This document shows, one piece after another, positions 1 through 10,871 of a stretch of 35,267 bases of DNA. Below the pieces are notes generated by a model that saw only the letters and a program-made list of their open reading frames with translations, ran no database searches and had not been told where the DNA came from. The first letter of the stretch is position 1. Each line of letters begins with the position of its first letter. Source of the DNA: Xanthomonas hortorum (GTDB lineage Bacteria > Pseudomonadota > Gammaproteobacteria > Xanthomonadales > Xanthomonadaceae); NCBI RefSeq assembly GCF_002940005.1, contig NZ_MDEF01000044.1; one strand, written 5' to 3'. Position numbers and translations under genes: made by a program.

Positions 1-62
1 GACACCGCACCAGAGAGTTAGTCGGTGGCTATTTAAAACCATGCACACCGACCATCTCGACT

Positions 63-298
63 GGTCCTTGCCCGCCCACCGTCGTGGGACCTTACGCGGC
101 ATGGATGCCGCGTAAGAACCTACACGGACGTACTTGCGGCGTGTCCTGCGATGGTGGGCGGGCAAGGACCCTGCAGCCAAACCGCAAATCAGCCGCTCTG
201 CAGCCGACTCCTCCATAGAACCCAAGGCTCCCATAACAACCGAGATGACACAGCCTGAACAAAAGTGGCTGACAAAACGTCGCAAGCCATGGGCTACC
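63..298. repeat. dispersed inverted-repeat element, non-coding
   Basis: Two 22-base arms at 63-84 and 149-170 are inverted copies of each other with one mismatch. Nested between them is a 12-bp perfect palindrome (91-102 and 105-116) around a GG loop. The right part (171-298) continues without stops over a short distance but has no start, ribosome site or domain that I recognise. From memory, very similar sequence recurs between genes in Xanthomonas chromosomes and is often miscalled as short hypothetical proteins. I therefore treat it as a dispersed structured repeat. The inverted arms are seen directly; the genome-wide dispersal is recalled, not tested. Confidence 0.6.
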
Positions 299-593
299 GG
301 GTAGCGACGGCCCACCTAGAACCAGCATGTACGAGTGACAGATGCCCACCGAACGACGGCAGAGCCTCTTGATAGTGGCGAAGTAATCTTGTCAGCCGCT
401 CCAAGCCCCGCCAAGCCCCGCCAAGCACGCGTACGAACATCACGCGCGCATGCGCCACACAGCTGCATTGCTGGGTAAAGTAGCGATAAGGTGTTGGTCC
501 GTGATGCAGTGCCGAGGCACCGCACTGTCGCCGCCAACGACCCATCGACTCAACGCAGCTCACCCCTGCCAGACCCATTCCTCCGGAGCCTGC
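299..593. other. intergenic leader, no gene seen
   Basis: No open frame here has credible coding features. A 10-base unit (CCAAGCCCCG) is repeated twice and then partially at about 411-427. The frame of the following gene stays open back to position 450, but the added residues are rich in Cys, His and Arg and would place the signal peptide internally, so they are not taken as coding. No clear promoter was recognised. Confidence 0.5.
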
Positions 594-1370
594 ATGCGCC
601 TTGCCACCGTGTTTCGATCCATCGCGTTGTTGGCGCTGACAAGCTGCAGCAGCATTGCCGTCGCTGCCGGTCCAATCGATGCGCTGAATCGAGCGCGCGC
701 ATTGATCGTGGTGACCACACCGGACTGGAACAGCACACAGGCGCGCCTGCAGACATTCACCCGTGTGGATGGCCACTGGCAACCGGCCGCACCAGGGTTT
801 GCGGTGGCCCTGGGCCGCCATGGCAGCGCCTGGGGCGATGGCCTGCATCCTGCACAGACGCAAGGCCTGCAGAAGCGCGAGGGCGACGGCCGCAGCCCGG
901 CCGGTGTCTTCGCCATCGGCCCTGCCTTCGGTTATGCCCCGAGTATCGACAGCACGATGCCGTACCAGGCGATGACCGCCACCAACTACTGCATGGATGT
1001 ACCGAGCTCGCCGCTGTACAACCGCATCGTCGATGCCGCCCAGGTCGGTGAGGCCGCAGTGGCCGGCTCGACCGAACCGATGCGGCTGGACCTGCAACAT
1101 CCCGGCGATGCACGTTACAGCGAAGGCTTTGTGATCGCGCACAACCCCAACGCGATCCCCGGTCATGGCAGCTGCATCTTCGCCCACCTGTGGCGCACGC
1201 CAGGCCAGTTCACCGCCGGCTGCACTGCAATGGCGCCGGCCGATATGCAACGACTGCTGGCCTGGTTGAAGCCCGACGACAAACCGCTGTTCGTGCTGTT
1301 GCCGCGTGCCGAATACGCACGCCTGCAGGCACAGTGGCAGCTGCCCAAGTTGAAGGACGCCGCACGATGA
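594..1370 (+). CDS. exported L,D-transpeptidase-like (YkuD) protein
   Basis: A 258-residue protein likely to act on peptidoglycan or another wall substrate outside the inner membrane. The start at 594 was chosen because it puts a signal peptide at the very N-terminus: a hydrophobic stretch ending LALTSC, then AVAAG. The LTSC sequence fits a lipobox with Cys18, so it may be a lipoprotein; cleavage after AVA is the alternative. The C-terminal half has the YkuD-type active-site pattern: an HG at about 191, His198 in FAHLW, and the nucleophile Cys210 in AGCTAM. In this family the Cys attacks a tetrapeptide donor to form 3-3 cross-links or anchor proteins, but this is a divergent member and the substrate is not known. 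Its stop overlaps the start of the permease gene by four bases (ATGA), so the two are probably translated together. Confidence 0.78.
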   Translation: MRLATVFRSIALLALTSCSSIAVAAGPIDALNRARALIVVTTPDWNSTQARLQTFTRVDGHWQPAAPGFAVALGRHGSAWGDGLHPAQTQGLQKREGDGRSPAGVFAIGPAFGYAPSIDSTMPYQAMTATNYCMDVPSSPLYNRIVDAAQVGEAAVAGSTEPMRLDLQHPGDARYSEGFVIAHNPNAIPGHGSCIFAHLWRTPGQFTAGCTAMAPADMQRLLAWLKPDDKPLFVLLPRAEYARLQAQWQLPKLKDAAR

Positions 1371-2674
1371 ACACACCGGTTCCTGCGCCCGATTCCACTG
1401 GCCTGGTGCGCGTCGTCAGCCGTTGGCAGATCGTCGGATTGTCGATCAACGATGTGATCGGCAGCGGCATCTATCTGCTGCCGGCAGCCACCGCCGCACT
1501 GCTGGGGCCAATGAGCCTGTGGGCGGTGATGCTGGCCGGCCTGGCAGTGGCCTTGCTGGTGTTGTGCTATGCGCAGGCGGCGAGTTATTTCGATACGCCA
1601 GGCGGTAGTTATCTGTACACGCGCGAGGCGTTCGGCCCCTTCGTCGGCTTTCAGATCGGCTGGATGATCTGGCTCACCCGCATCAGTTCGGCAGCCGCAT
1701 TGAGCAACGGCCTGGCCGACGCGGTCGCGCGGTTCTGGCCGACCGTCGCCACCGAGCAGTGGGCACGTCTGCTGGTGGTGGTCGGCTCATTGGGATTGCT
1801 CACCGCCATCAATGTGATCGGAGTGAAATCGGCCGCGCGCACCGGCATCGCCCTGGTGATCGGCAAGCTGGTGCCGCTGCTGTTATTCGTGGCAATCGGC
1901 CTGTTTTATGTGGATTGGTCGTGGGCCTTCGCCGGTACCACGCCGGACTTGCGCGACCTGGGCAATCTTGGCGAAGCCGCCTTGTTGTTGCTGTTCGCCT
2001 ATGCAGGATTCGAAAACATTCCGGCGGCCGCTGGCGAATACCGCAATCCACGTCGCGATGTGCCGTTTGCGCTGATCACCATGATTATCGTGGTGACACT
2101 GATCTATGCAGCAGTACAAGTCGTCGCACAAGGCACGCTGCCCAATCTTGCCGCCTCGCCTACACCGTTGGCCGATGCCGCAAGCCGCTTCGGTGGCGAA
2201 GCGCTGGCGCTGATCCTCACCGTTGGCGCCACCATTTCCATCCTCGGTACCACCAGCAACACGGTGATGCTCGGGCCACGCTTTTTGTTCGCGCTCGCAC
2301 AAGATGGGTATGGCCCGGCATTTTTGGCGCGCGTGCATCCGCGCTTCCACACCCCTGCAGCGGCGGTGATCACTCAAGGCGTGTTGTCGCTTGGATTGGC
2401 GTTGTCCGGGTCGTTCACGCAGCTGGCGCTGTTGTCGATGGTCACGCGGCTGTTTGCGTATATCGGCACGGCTGCAGCGGTCATCGTGCTGGCGCGTCGT
2501 TACCGGCAACGTACCGACACCTTGCGTCTACCGGGTGGGCCAGCCATTCCCGTTGCCGCGCTGCTGTTGTCGCTTGGCCTGCTGGCCAGTGCCAGCTGGC
2601 AGAATCTGGCCGCCGCCGGCATCGCCTTGCTGGTGGGCTGGGCGTTTTATCTGTTCCCACGCAAGCAGGTCTAA
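1367..2674 (+). CDS. APC-superfamily amino acid permease
   Basis: A 435-residue integral inner-membrane transporter. It has about 12 hydrophobic segments, and the signature near the first helix (IGSGIYLLP) is that of the amino acid/polyamine/organocation family, where the Gly-rich break in helix 1 binds the substrate alpha-amino and carboxyl groups. The next helices include the conserved TPGGSYLYT loop. Length matches the 430-500 residues usual for the family. The start is set by the ATGA overlap with the upstream transpeptidase-like gene; a longer frame begins at 1190 but lies inside that gene. Substrate cannot be read from sequence; coupling to a wall enzyme suggests, as inference only, uptake or exchange of an amino acid released from peptidoglycan. 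No terminator is visible in the short convergent gap to metH. Confidence 0.85.
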   Translation: MNTPVPAPDSTGLVRVVSRWQIVGLSINDVIGSGIYLLPAATAALLGPMSLWAVMLAGLAVALLVLCYAQAASYFDTPGGSYLYTREAFGPFVGFQIGWMIWLTRISSAAALSNGLADAVARFWPTVATEQWARLLVVVGSLGLLTAINVIGVKSAARTGIALVIGKLVPLLLFVAIGLFYVDWSWAFAGTTPDLRDLGNLGEAALLLLFAYAGFENIPAAAGEYRNPRRDVPFALITMIIVVTLIYAAVQVVAQGTLPNLAASPTPLADAASRFGGEALALILTVGATISILGTTSNTVMLGPRFLFALAQDGYGPAFLARVHPRFHTPAAAVITQGVLSLGLALSGSFTQLALLSMVTRLFAYIGTAAAVIVLARRYRQRTDTLRLPGGPAIPVAALLLSLGLLASASWQNLAAAGIALLVGWAFYLFPRKQV

Positions 2675-2711
2675 GGGTTTCGCAACACACTCGCGCAGGG
2701 CTCACACACAC

Positions 2712-5447
<2,736 letters not shown>

Positions 5448-5529
5448 GCGATGCTCTGAAGAAGGGCGGCCGCGTTGCTAGCCCGGATCGGAAAAGGAAG
5501 TGGCGGGACGCAGTCGTCCGCACTCATCC

Positions 5530-5590
5530 GGCGCTGCACACCTGCATCCCCCGCATGCGGAAGAAGGTGCCCGAAGGACGTATGAGCGTC
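5530..5590. repeat. degenerate REP-like sequence between the metH halves
   Basis: The 154-base gap between the two metH genes contains CATCCGGCGCTGC, then GAAGAAGGTGCCCGAAGGA and ATGAGCG. These resemble the GGAGAAGGTGCCC / GGATGAGGG block at 18815-18845. The copy here lacks the clean stem seen there. No promoter or terminator is evident in the gap. Confidence 0.4.
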
Positions 5591-5601
5591 AGCGCTCTGC
5601 A

Positions 5602-6747
5602 TCACGCTGCCAGCTCCTGCGCACCCGGCAGCTGGCGCGGCGGCAGATCGGCCACCGCTTCGGCAATCGCGCGGATGTGATCCGGCGAGGTGCCGCAGCA
5701 ACCGCCGACCAGATTGAGCAGACCGGCTTGCGCGAATTCGCGCAAGGTTGCGGCCATTTCTTCCGGGCTTTCGTCGTACTCGCCGAAGGCATTCGGCAGG
5801 CCGGCATTGGGATGCGCGCTGACATAGGCATCGGCGATCTGCGACAGCGTTTCCACATGCGGGCGCAGATCCTTGGCGCCAAGCGCACAGTTCAAGCCCA
5901 CCGACAGCGGCCGCCCGTGCGCGACCGAGGCATAGAACGCTTCTGCCGTTTGGCCGGACAAGGTGCGACCTGAGGCGTCGGTGATGGTGCCGGAGATCAT
6001 CACCGGCAAGCGCCCGCCGCGTGCTTCGAACACTTCTTCGATCGCATACAGCGCGGCCTTGGCGTTGAGCGTGTCGAAGATGGTTTCCACCATCAGCGTG
6101 TCGGCGCCGCCGTCGATCAAACCGTCGATGGCTTCGCGATAGGTTTCGCGTAGCGCATCGAAACTGGTATTGCGGTACCCGGGGTCGTTGACGTCCGGGC
6201 TGATCGATGCGGTGCGGCTGGTGGGGCCGAGCACGCCGATCACGAAGCGCGGCTTGTGCGGGGTCAGCGCTTCGACCTCGTCGCAGCACGTGCGCGCGAC
6301 CTGCGCGCCAGCCTTGTTCAATTCGTACACCAGGTGTTCGAGGTGATAGTCGGCCTGACTCACCGAGGTTGCATTGAAGGTGTTGGTTTCCAGCAGATCG
6401 GCCCCGGCATCCAGATAGGCGCGATGGATACCTGCAATGATTTCCGGGCGCGACAGCAGCAACAGGTCGTTGTTGCCTTTCAGGTCGTGGCCTTCCGGAG
6501 CGTGGGCGTGATCGCAGCCCGGCCCGTGCACGTGCACCTGTGCGCTGTCGTAGCCGTCGGCAAAACGCGCGCCGCGATAGTCCTGTTCCTGCAGATCGTG
6601 GCGCTGGATCATGGTGCCCATCGCGCCGTCGATGATGAGGATGCGCTCGCGCAGCGCAGCGCTGAGTTTTTCGGCGCGCTCGGGATGCAGCCAGGGCAGT
6701 GAGAACGAGAGTGGGGAGTGGGGATTAGGGATTGGCGTAGGCGTCAT
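5602..6747 (-). CDS. metH: methionine synthase MetH, N-terminal homocysteine-binding part
   Basis: A 381-residue homocysteine S-methyltransferase barrel, equivalent to the first module of MetH. It activates homocysteine on a zinc ion for attack on methylcobalamin, which would be carried by the separately encoded partner. Conserved features are DGAMGT near residue 40, ETNTFN, the zinc ligand Cys in GLNCALG and the Cys pair in GGCCGTSP near the end. Together the two halves (1292 residues) exceed E. coli MetH (about 1227) only slightly, so no module is lost. The ATG overlaps the stop of the upstream regulator (ATGA). The first 15 or so residues (PIPNPHSPLS) are encoded by a GGGATT-type repeat and are probably not part of the fold; real similarity starts near LPWLHPERAEKL. 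Confidence 0.93.
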   Translation of the reverse strand: MTPTPIPNPHSPLSFSLPWLHPERAEKLSAALRERILIIDGAMGTMIQRHDLQEQDYRGARFADGYDSAQVHVHGPGCDHAHAPEGHDLKGNNDLLLLSRPEIIAGIHRAYLDAGADLLETNTFNATSVSQADYHLEHLVYELNKAGAQVARTCCDEVEALTPHKPRFVIGVLGPTSRTASISPDVNDPGYRNTSFDALRETYREAIDGLIDGGADTLMVETIFDTLNAKAALYAIEEVFEARGGRLPVMISGTITDASGRTLSGQTAEAFYASVAHGRPLSVGLNCALGAKDLRPHVETLSQIADAYVSAHPNAGLPNAFGEYDESPEEMAATLREFAQAGLLNLVGGCCGTSPDHIRAIAEAVADLPPRQLPGAQELAA

Positions 6748-6807
6748 GATCCAGTTCTCCGCGAGTCAATGCTCTTGCTTTCATGCAATCCCGAATCCCG
6801 ACTAACC
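6711..6807. repeat. GGGATT-type inverted repeat at the sahR/metH junction
   Basis: The left arm at 6711-6735 contains GGGGATTAGGGATTGG. The right arm at 6784-6807 is the inverse type, with CAATCCCGAATCCCGAC. They are separated by about 48 bases that hold the stop of the regulator and the start of the first metH gene. The element therefore encodes the last residues of one protein and the first residues of the next. Confidence 0.7.
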
Positions 6808-7739
6808 ACTCCCGGCTTCATCGCAATCAACGAGATCACTTCGAAATGCGGCGGGCGCTTCTCGCGCGTCACCGTCTCCAGGCTGGAGACGTCCAGCCCG
6901 GCTTTCTCGGCGAACTTGCGCAATTCCTTGGACGCAAAACCGAGATTGACGTGGCCATAGGCATGCACCGCGGCGCGATGTTCGTGCTTGGCCAGGCTGC
7001 ACAACAGCAAACGGCCACCGGGGCGCAGCACGCGCGCGGATTCGGCCACCGCCTGCGCCGGCTTGGCCGCGTAGGTGAGCGCATGCATCAGCACCACCAG
7101 GTCGAAGCTGGCATCGGGGAATGGCAATGCATGCATGTCGCCTTCGCGCACTTCCACATTGCGCAGCTTGCGCAGGCGTTCGCTGGCGGCGGCGACCACG
7201 CGCGCGCTGGTGTCGATGCAGATGTAGCGGGTGGCGTGCGGGGCCACCAGCTCGGCCAGCACGCCGTCGCCGGAGGCGATGTCGAGCACGTCGCCGGTTT
7301 CCAGCAAGGGCAGCGCCGTGCGCGCCAGCGCTTCCCAGGTGCGCCCCGGGGAGTAATGCCGCTCCATATCGCCAGCCACCGAATCGGCCCAGTTCTGGTC
7401 GGCGGCGCGGTTGGCCAGCACGGCGGCCACGCGCTCAGCGTCCTGGCGCAACAGTGGGTCGTCGCTGCCGGTGCTCAGCGCCAGCCACAAGGCGCGCTGC
7501 GCCGGGTCCAGCGACACCTCGTCGAAGCGGTAATAGGCCGACACGCCGGCGCGGCGGTCGCGTACTAGCCCGGCTTCCTTGAGCTTGGCCAGGTGGGTGG
7601 ACACGCGCGGCTGGGCCAGACGGGTGATGGCCGACAGCTCGGCCACGGTGAGTTCTTCCTGCTCAAGCAAGGTCAGCAGGCGCACTCGGGTGGCGTCGGC
7701 AAACACCTTCAGGCGCGCCGACCAGTCTTCCAGATCCAT
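6744..7739 (-). CDS. sahR: ArsR-family regulator with methyltransferase-like domain (SahR-type)
   Basis: A 331-residue fusion of an N-terminal ArsR winged helix (about 5-90; TVAELS, RVSTHLAKLKEAGLV, then the beta-wing) and a class I SAM-dependent methyltransferase fold (motif I VLDIASGDGVLAE at about 151-163, then CIDTS, GDMHALPF and RVLRPGGRLLL). Regulators of this build next to methionine-cycle genes are known as SahR and sense S-adenosylhomocysteine through the second domain. Assignment rests on architecture and on the coupled metH genes. The start at 7739 is preferred; the frame is open to 7796, but the extra residues would be encoded by the operator palindrome. Its stop overlaps metH. 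The C-terminal 20 or so residues (SRDSGLHE onward) come from an inserted repeat and are probably unstructured. An active methyltransferase is less likely but not excluded. Confidence 0.82.
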   Translation of the reverse strand: MDLEDWSARLKVFADATRVRLLTLLEQEELTVAELSAITRLAQPRVSTHLAKLKEAGLVRDRRAGVSAYYRFDEVSLDPAQRALWLALSTGSDDPLLRQDAERVAAVLANRAADQNWADSVAGDMERHYSPGRTWEALARTALPLLETGDVLDIASGDGVLAELVAPHATRYICIDTSARVVAAASERLRKLRNVEVREGDMHALPFPDASFDLVVLMHALTYAAKPAQAVAESARVLRPGGRLLLCSLAKHEHRAAVHAYGHVNLGFASKELRKFAEKAGLDVSSLETVTREKRPPHFEVISLIAMKPGVVSRDSGLHESKSIDSRRTGS

Positions 7740-7740
7740 G

Positions 7741-7770
7741 AATATCTCTATATCGCGATATGGAGATATT
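7741..7770. promoter_or_regulatory. 30-bp palindromic operator, probable SahR/ArsR site
   Basis: A near-perfect palindrome with a single asymmetric position in each arm. It is centred on ATATCGCGATAT and flanked by AATATCTC and GAGATATT. It abuts the regulator start codon on one side and lies about 92 bases before the acyl-CoA dehydrogenase start on the other. ArsR-family repressors bind such AT-rich dyads, so autoregulation of sahR-metH is likely. Effect on the divergent gene is possible only. Confidence 0.8.
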
Positions 7771-7799
7771 TTCGGCCCGGCAGGGTGTGGGGTCAACTA

Positions 7800-7861
7800 C
7801 ATACGCATGCGAATGGTTGTGGCTACAATGGGTGCTCAGCCTAGGCCTGGAGGGATGCGAC
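7800..7861 (+). promoter_or_regulatory. leader of acyl-CoA dehydrogenase gene with candidate -10
   Basis: TACAAT at 7824-7829 matches a sigma-70 -10 in five of six bases, but no convincing -35 lies 16-18 bases upstream. GGAGGG at 7849-7854 is a strong ribosome site seven bases before the GTG at 7862 and decides that start over the longer open frame. Confidence 0.4.
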
Positions 7862-9010
7862 GTGGATTTCAGCTTTACCGAAGAACAATTGATGATCCAG
7901 GATGTGGCGCGCCGCATCGCCCAGGAAAAGATCGCCCCCAGCGCCGAACAGTTCGACCGCAGTGGCGAGTTCCCGCTGGACAACATCCGCCTGCTCGGCG
8001 AAAACGGCCTGATGGGCATCGAAGTACCGGCCGAGTACGGTGGCGCCGGCATGGACCCGATCAGCTACGCGCTGGCGATGATCGAAATTGCTGCCGCCGA
8101 CGGCGCGCACTCCACCATCGTGTCGGTCAACAATTCGCTGTTCTGCACCGGTATTTTGAAGAACGGCAGCGAGGCGCAGAAGCAGCGGTACGTGCGTGCG
8201 ATTGCCGAAGGTGCGCAGATCGGCGCATTCGCACTGACCGAGCCGCAGTCCGGTTCGGATGCCTCGGCGATGCGCTGCCGCGCGGTCAAGCAGGCCGATG
8301 GCAGCTTCGTGATCAACGGCAAAAAGAGCTGGATCACCTCCGGCCCGGTCGCCAAGTACATCGTGCTGTTTGCGGTGACCGAGCCGGACAAGGGCTCGCG
8401 CGGCATCACCGCCTTCATGGTCGACGCCGACCGGGCCGGCTTCCATCGCGGCAAGACCGAGCCCAAGCTCGGCATCCGTGCCTCGGCCACCTGCGAGATC
8501 GAGTTCGCCGATTACATCGCGCAGCCTGACGAGGTGCTGGGCGTGGAGGGCGAGGGCTTCAAGACTGCGATGAGCGTGCTCGACGCCGGGCGCATCGGCA
8601 TCGCCTCGCAGGCTGTCGGCATCGCGCGTGCGGCGTACGAGGCCACGCTGGCCTACGTGAAAGAGCGCAAGGCGTTTGGCGCGGTCATCGGCACCTTCCA
8701 GATGACCCAGGCCAAGATCGCCGACATGAAGTGCAAGCTCGATGCAGCGCTGCTGCTCACGCTGCGCGCTGCCTGGTTGAAGGGGCAGGGCCAGAAGTTC
8801 GGCACCGAAGCGGCGGTGGCCAAACTCACCGCATCGGAAGCGGCAATGTGGATCACCCATCAAGCGGTGCAGATCCATGGCGGTATGGGCTACTCGAAGG
8901 AAATGCCGCTGGAGCGTTACTTCCGCGATGCCAAGATCACCGAGATTTACGAAGGCACTTCGGAAATCCAGCGTCTGGTGATTGCACGCGCCGAGACCGG
9001 CCTGCGCTGA
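7862..9010 (+). CDS. acyl-CoA dehydrogenase
   Basis: A 382-residue flavoprotein of the short/branched-chain acyl-CoA dehydrogenase family, catalysing FAD-dependent alpha,beta-desaturation of acyl-CoA in fatty acid or branched amino acid breakdown. Visible signatures are FALTEPQSGSDA (about 120-135), WITSG near the flavin, the helical C-terminal domain, QIHGGMGYSKE and the active-site region ITEIYEGTSEIQ, where the Glu is the usual catalytic base. The start is GTG at 7862 behind GGAGGG, giving DFSFTEEQ at the N-terminus as in relatives; an in-frame ATG at 7760 lies inside the operator. Chain-length specificity cannot be read reliably. It is transcribed divergently from the sahR-metH operon and ends before a REP pair. 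An enoyl-CoA hydratase lies far away at 32024-32806, so no beta-oxidation operon is formed here. Confidence 0.93.
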   Translation: MDFSFTEEQLMIQDVARRIAQEKIAPSAEQFDRSGEFPLDNIRLLGENGLMGIEVPAEYGGAGMDPISYALAMIEIAAADGAHSTIVSVNNSLFCTGILKNGSEAQKQRYVRAIAEGAQIGAFALTEPQSGSDASAMRCRAVKQADGSFVINGKKSWITSGPVAKYIVLFAVTEPDKGSRGITAFMVDADRAGFHRGKTEPKLGIRASATCEIEFADYIAQPDEVLGVEGEGFKTAMSVLDAGRIGIASQAVGIARAAYEATLAYVKERKAFGAVIGTFQMTQAKIADMKCKLDAALLLTLRAAWLKGQGQKFGTEAAVAKLTASEAAMWITHQAVQIHGGMGYSKEMPLERYFRDAKITEIYEGTSEIQRLVIARAETGLR

Positions 9011-9116
9011 AGCCGGCCGCATCCAGCGCTGCCGCTGGATGCGGCAACGCTACCGACCCAAGGTGCGCAGCGGTCGATCGGGCATCTTGGTGCAGTCGAT
9101 TGCTTCGCACCGCCGG

Positions 9117-9184
9117 GTAGGAGCGCGCTTGCGCGCGACGAAGCACTATCGATAACGCTTCATCGCGCGCAAGCGCGCTCCTAC
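9117..9184. repeat. pair of inverted GTAG-type REP palindromes
   Basis: GTAGGAGCGCGCTTGCGCGC at 9117-9136 and onward to 9144 is repeated inverted at 9157-9184 (28 bases, one mismatch) across a 12-base spacer. Each arm is itself palindromic (GCGCGCTTGCGCGC). The GTAG head is the mark of REP elements mobilised by REP-associated tyrosine transposases in Xanthomonadaceae and pseudomonads. It lies about 106 bases after the acyl-CoA dehydrogenase stop and may also end its transcript. Confidence 0.8.
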
Positions 9185-9347
9185 GCAAGCGTGAGCGGCC
9201 TGGCATCACAGGTGCACCGTGTCACTGGCCTGGCGCCGGCACACGGCAAGTACTTCACAGCGCTACAGAGCGGATGGCTGCGTCCGCGCTTGTCGGGTGC
9301 GGCGCGCGCGGATCACAATTGCTGCTTCTCCCGCCTCTGGTGCGCGC

Positions 9348-10871
9348 ATGCTCCGGTCTTCGCACGCTGTGTTTCCTCGCTTTTCGCTGTCTGCCATTGC
9401 GCCCGTGCTGGTGTGCTGGGGGCTGTTGCTGGTCTGCGGCGTGGCAAGTGCACAAACGCCACCGCCCTCGATCGTGCCCACCGACCGCTTGCAGGAAGCC
9501 TGGTGGGCGCAACGGCACGCGCAGGTGCTGGAGCAGGTAAAGCAGCACGCCGACACGCCGCTGCTGTTGATCGGCGATTCGATCACCCAGAACTACGAAA
9601 AATCGAAGGTGCCGGACGAAGAATTCCAGCCGACCTGGCAGACCTTCTACGGCAGCCGCGGCGCGCTCAATCTGGGCTTCAGCGGCGACGGCACCGAGAA
9701 CGTGTTGTGGCGGCTGGCCAATGGCGAGGTCGAGGGTCTGCAACCCAAGGTTGCCCTGGTGCTGATCGGCACCAACAACACCGGCCATCTCGGCCAGACC
9801 GCCGAGCAGACCCAGCTGGGCATCGATGCGGTGGTCGCGGCGATCGAACAAAAGCTGCCGCGCACGCACATCCTGTTGGTGAGCGTGCTGCCCAGCGACA
9901 TTTCCAGCGAAAAATCGCGCCGCGATGCGCAGGTCAATCAAGGGCTGGCAGTGCGTTACGGCGACAACCCACGGGTGACCTATCTGGATGTGGGGTCGAT
10001 CTTTCTGCGCGACGGCAAGCTACGCACCGAGTTGTTCTACGACACGCGCTTCCGGCCGCCAGCCGACGCCTTGCATCCGGACACCCATGGCCAGCGCATG
10101 CTTGCCGAAGCGATCGAACCGACCCTGGCCCGATTGTTGGGCGAGTCGCCGGTCAAGCCGGTCGCCGAACTCGGCCGCGAGTTTGCGACCTCGCTGATTC
10201 CGGTCGACTGGCTGGAACAGGACTCGTACGACTGGTACGCCCGCCACCATGCGGCGCTCGCCGCAGCGCGTACATTGAAGCCGGACGTGGTGATGATCGG
10301 CGATTCGATCACGCATTTCTGGGCTGGCCCACCGCAGGCCACGCGCGTGAGTGGCGCGCAATCGTGGCAGTGGTTGTACGGCACGCGGCCGGTGCTGAAT
10401 CTGGGCTTCGGCTGGGACCGCACCCAGAACGTGCTGTGGCGGATCCGCCAGGGCGAGCTCGACGGTCTGGATCCGCAATGGGTGGTGCTGCATCTCGGCA
10501 CCAATAACCTCACCGGCACCGCGCAATCGCGCGCGAGCACGCCGGCCGAGGCTGCGCTGGGCGTGGAGGCTGTGGTGAACGAAGTGCGTGGCCGCTTGCC
10601 CAACAGCAAGCTGATCCTGATGGCGATCATGCCGCGCGGCCGCCATGCGGGCGATGCGCAACGCGCACCGATCGCCGAGACCAACCGCTTGCTGGCCGCG
10701 CGCTATGCCAAGGATCCGTCAGTGCGTCTGGTCGATATCGGCAAGCAACTGCTGCAGCCCGACGGGACCTTGCCCGAGGCGCTGATGCCCGACGGCACGC
10801 ACCCCAGTGAGGCCGGTTATGCGATCTGGGCGAAGGCCTTGCGCGAGGCGGGCATTACGGCCTTGCCGTAA
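9348..10871 (+). CDS. exported double-domain SGNH/GDSL hydrolase
   Basis: A 507-residue secreted protein containing two complete SGNH hydrolase domains in tandem. The signal peptide ends GVASA before QTPPPS, which fixes the start at 9348 over the longer frame. Domain one has GDSITQ with nucleophile Ser78, the GTNN block, and the Asp/His pair in DALHPDTHG. Domain two repeats the set: GDSITHFW with Ser320, GTNN and DGTHPSEAG. Both triads look intact, so both halves may be active. The domains resemble platelet-activating-factor acetylhydrolase-like esterases; in bacteria such enzymes often remove acetyl groups from polysaccharides or wall sugars. Substrate is unknown. The two halves share NLGF and NVLWRI/L blocks, consistent with an internal gene duplication. 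Location: periplasm or outside. Confidence 0.85.
   Translation: MLRSSHAVFPRFSLSAIAPVLVCWGLLLVCGVASAQTPPPSIVPTDRLQEAWWAQRHAQVLEQVKQHADTPLLLIGDSITQNYEKSKVPDEEFQPTWQTFYGSRGALNLGFSGDGTENVLWRLANGEVEGLQPKVALVLIGTNNTGHLGQTAEQTQLGIDAVVAAIEQKLPRTHILLVSVLPSDISSEKSRRDAQVNQGLAVRYGDNPRVTYLDVGSIFLRDGKLRTELFYDTRFRPPADALHPDTHGQRMLAEAIEPTLARLLGESPVKPVAELGREFATSLIPVDWLEQDSYDWYARHHAALAAARTLKPDVVMIGDSITHFWAGPPQATRVSGAQSWQWLYGTRPVLNLGFGWDRTQNVLWRIRQGELDGLDPQWVVLHLGTNNLTGTAQSRASTPAEAALGVEAVVNEVRGRLPNSKLILMAIMPRGRHAGDAQRAPIAETNRLLAARYAKDPSVRLVDIGKQLLQPDGTLPEALMPDGTHPSEAGYAIWAKALREAGITALP

Noticed and set aside
405..427. CCAAGCCCCG tandem units as a possible CRISPR or regulatory array
   Set aside because: Only two full units plus a partial one, without spacers; a simple short duplication.
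294..1376. 360-codon minus-strand frame over the transpeptidase-like gene
   Set aside because: The plus strand has a signal peptide, active-site motif and ATGA coupling. The reverse frame has no recognisable feature.
7740..7861. N-terminal extensions of both sahR and the acyl-CoA dehydrogenase into their shared upstream region
   Set aside because: Both extensions would be encoded by the operator palindrome and lack family similarity. A strong ribosome site at 7849-7854 fixes the GTG start of the dehydrogenase.
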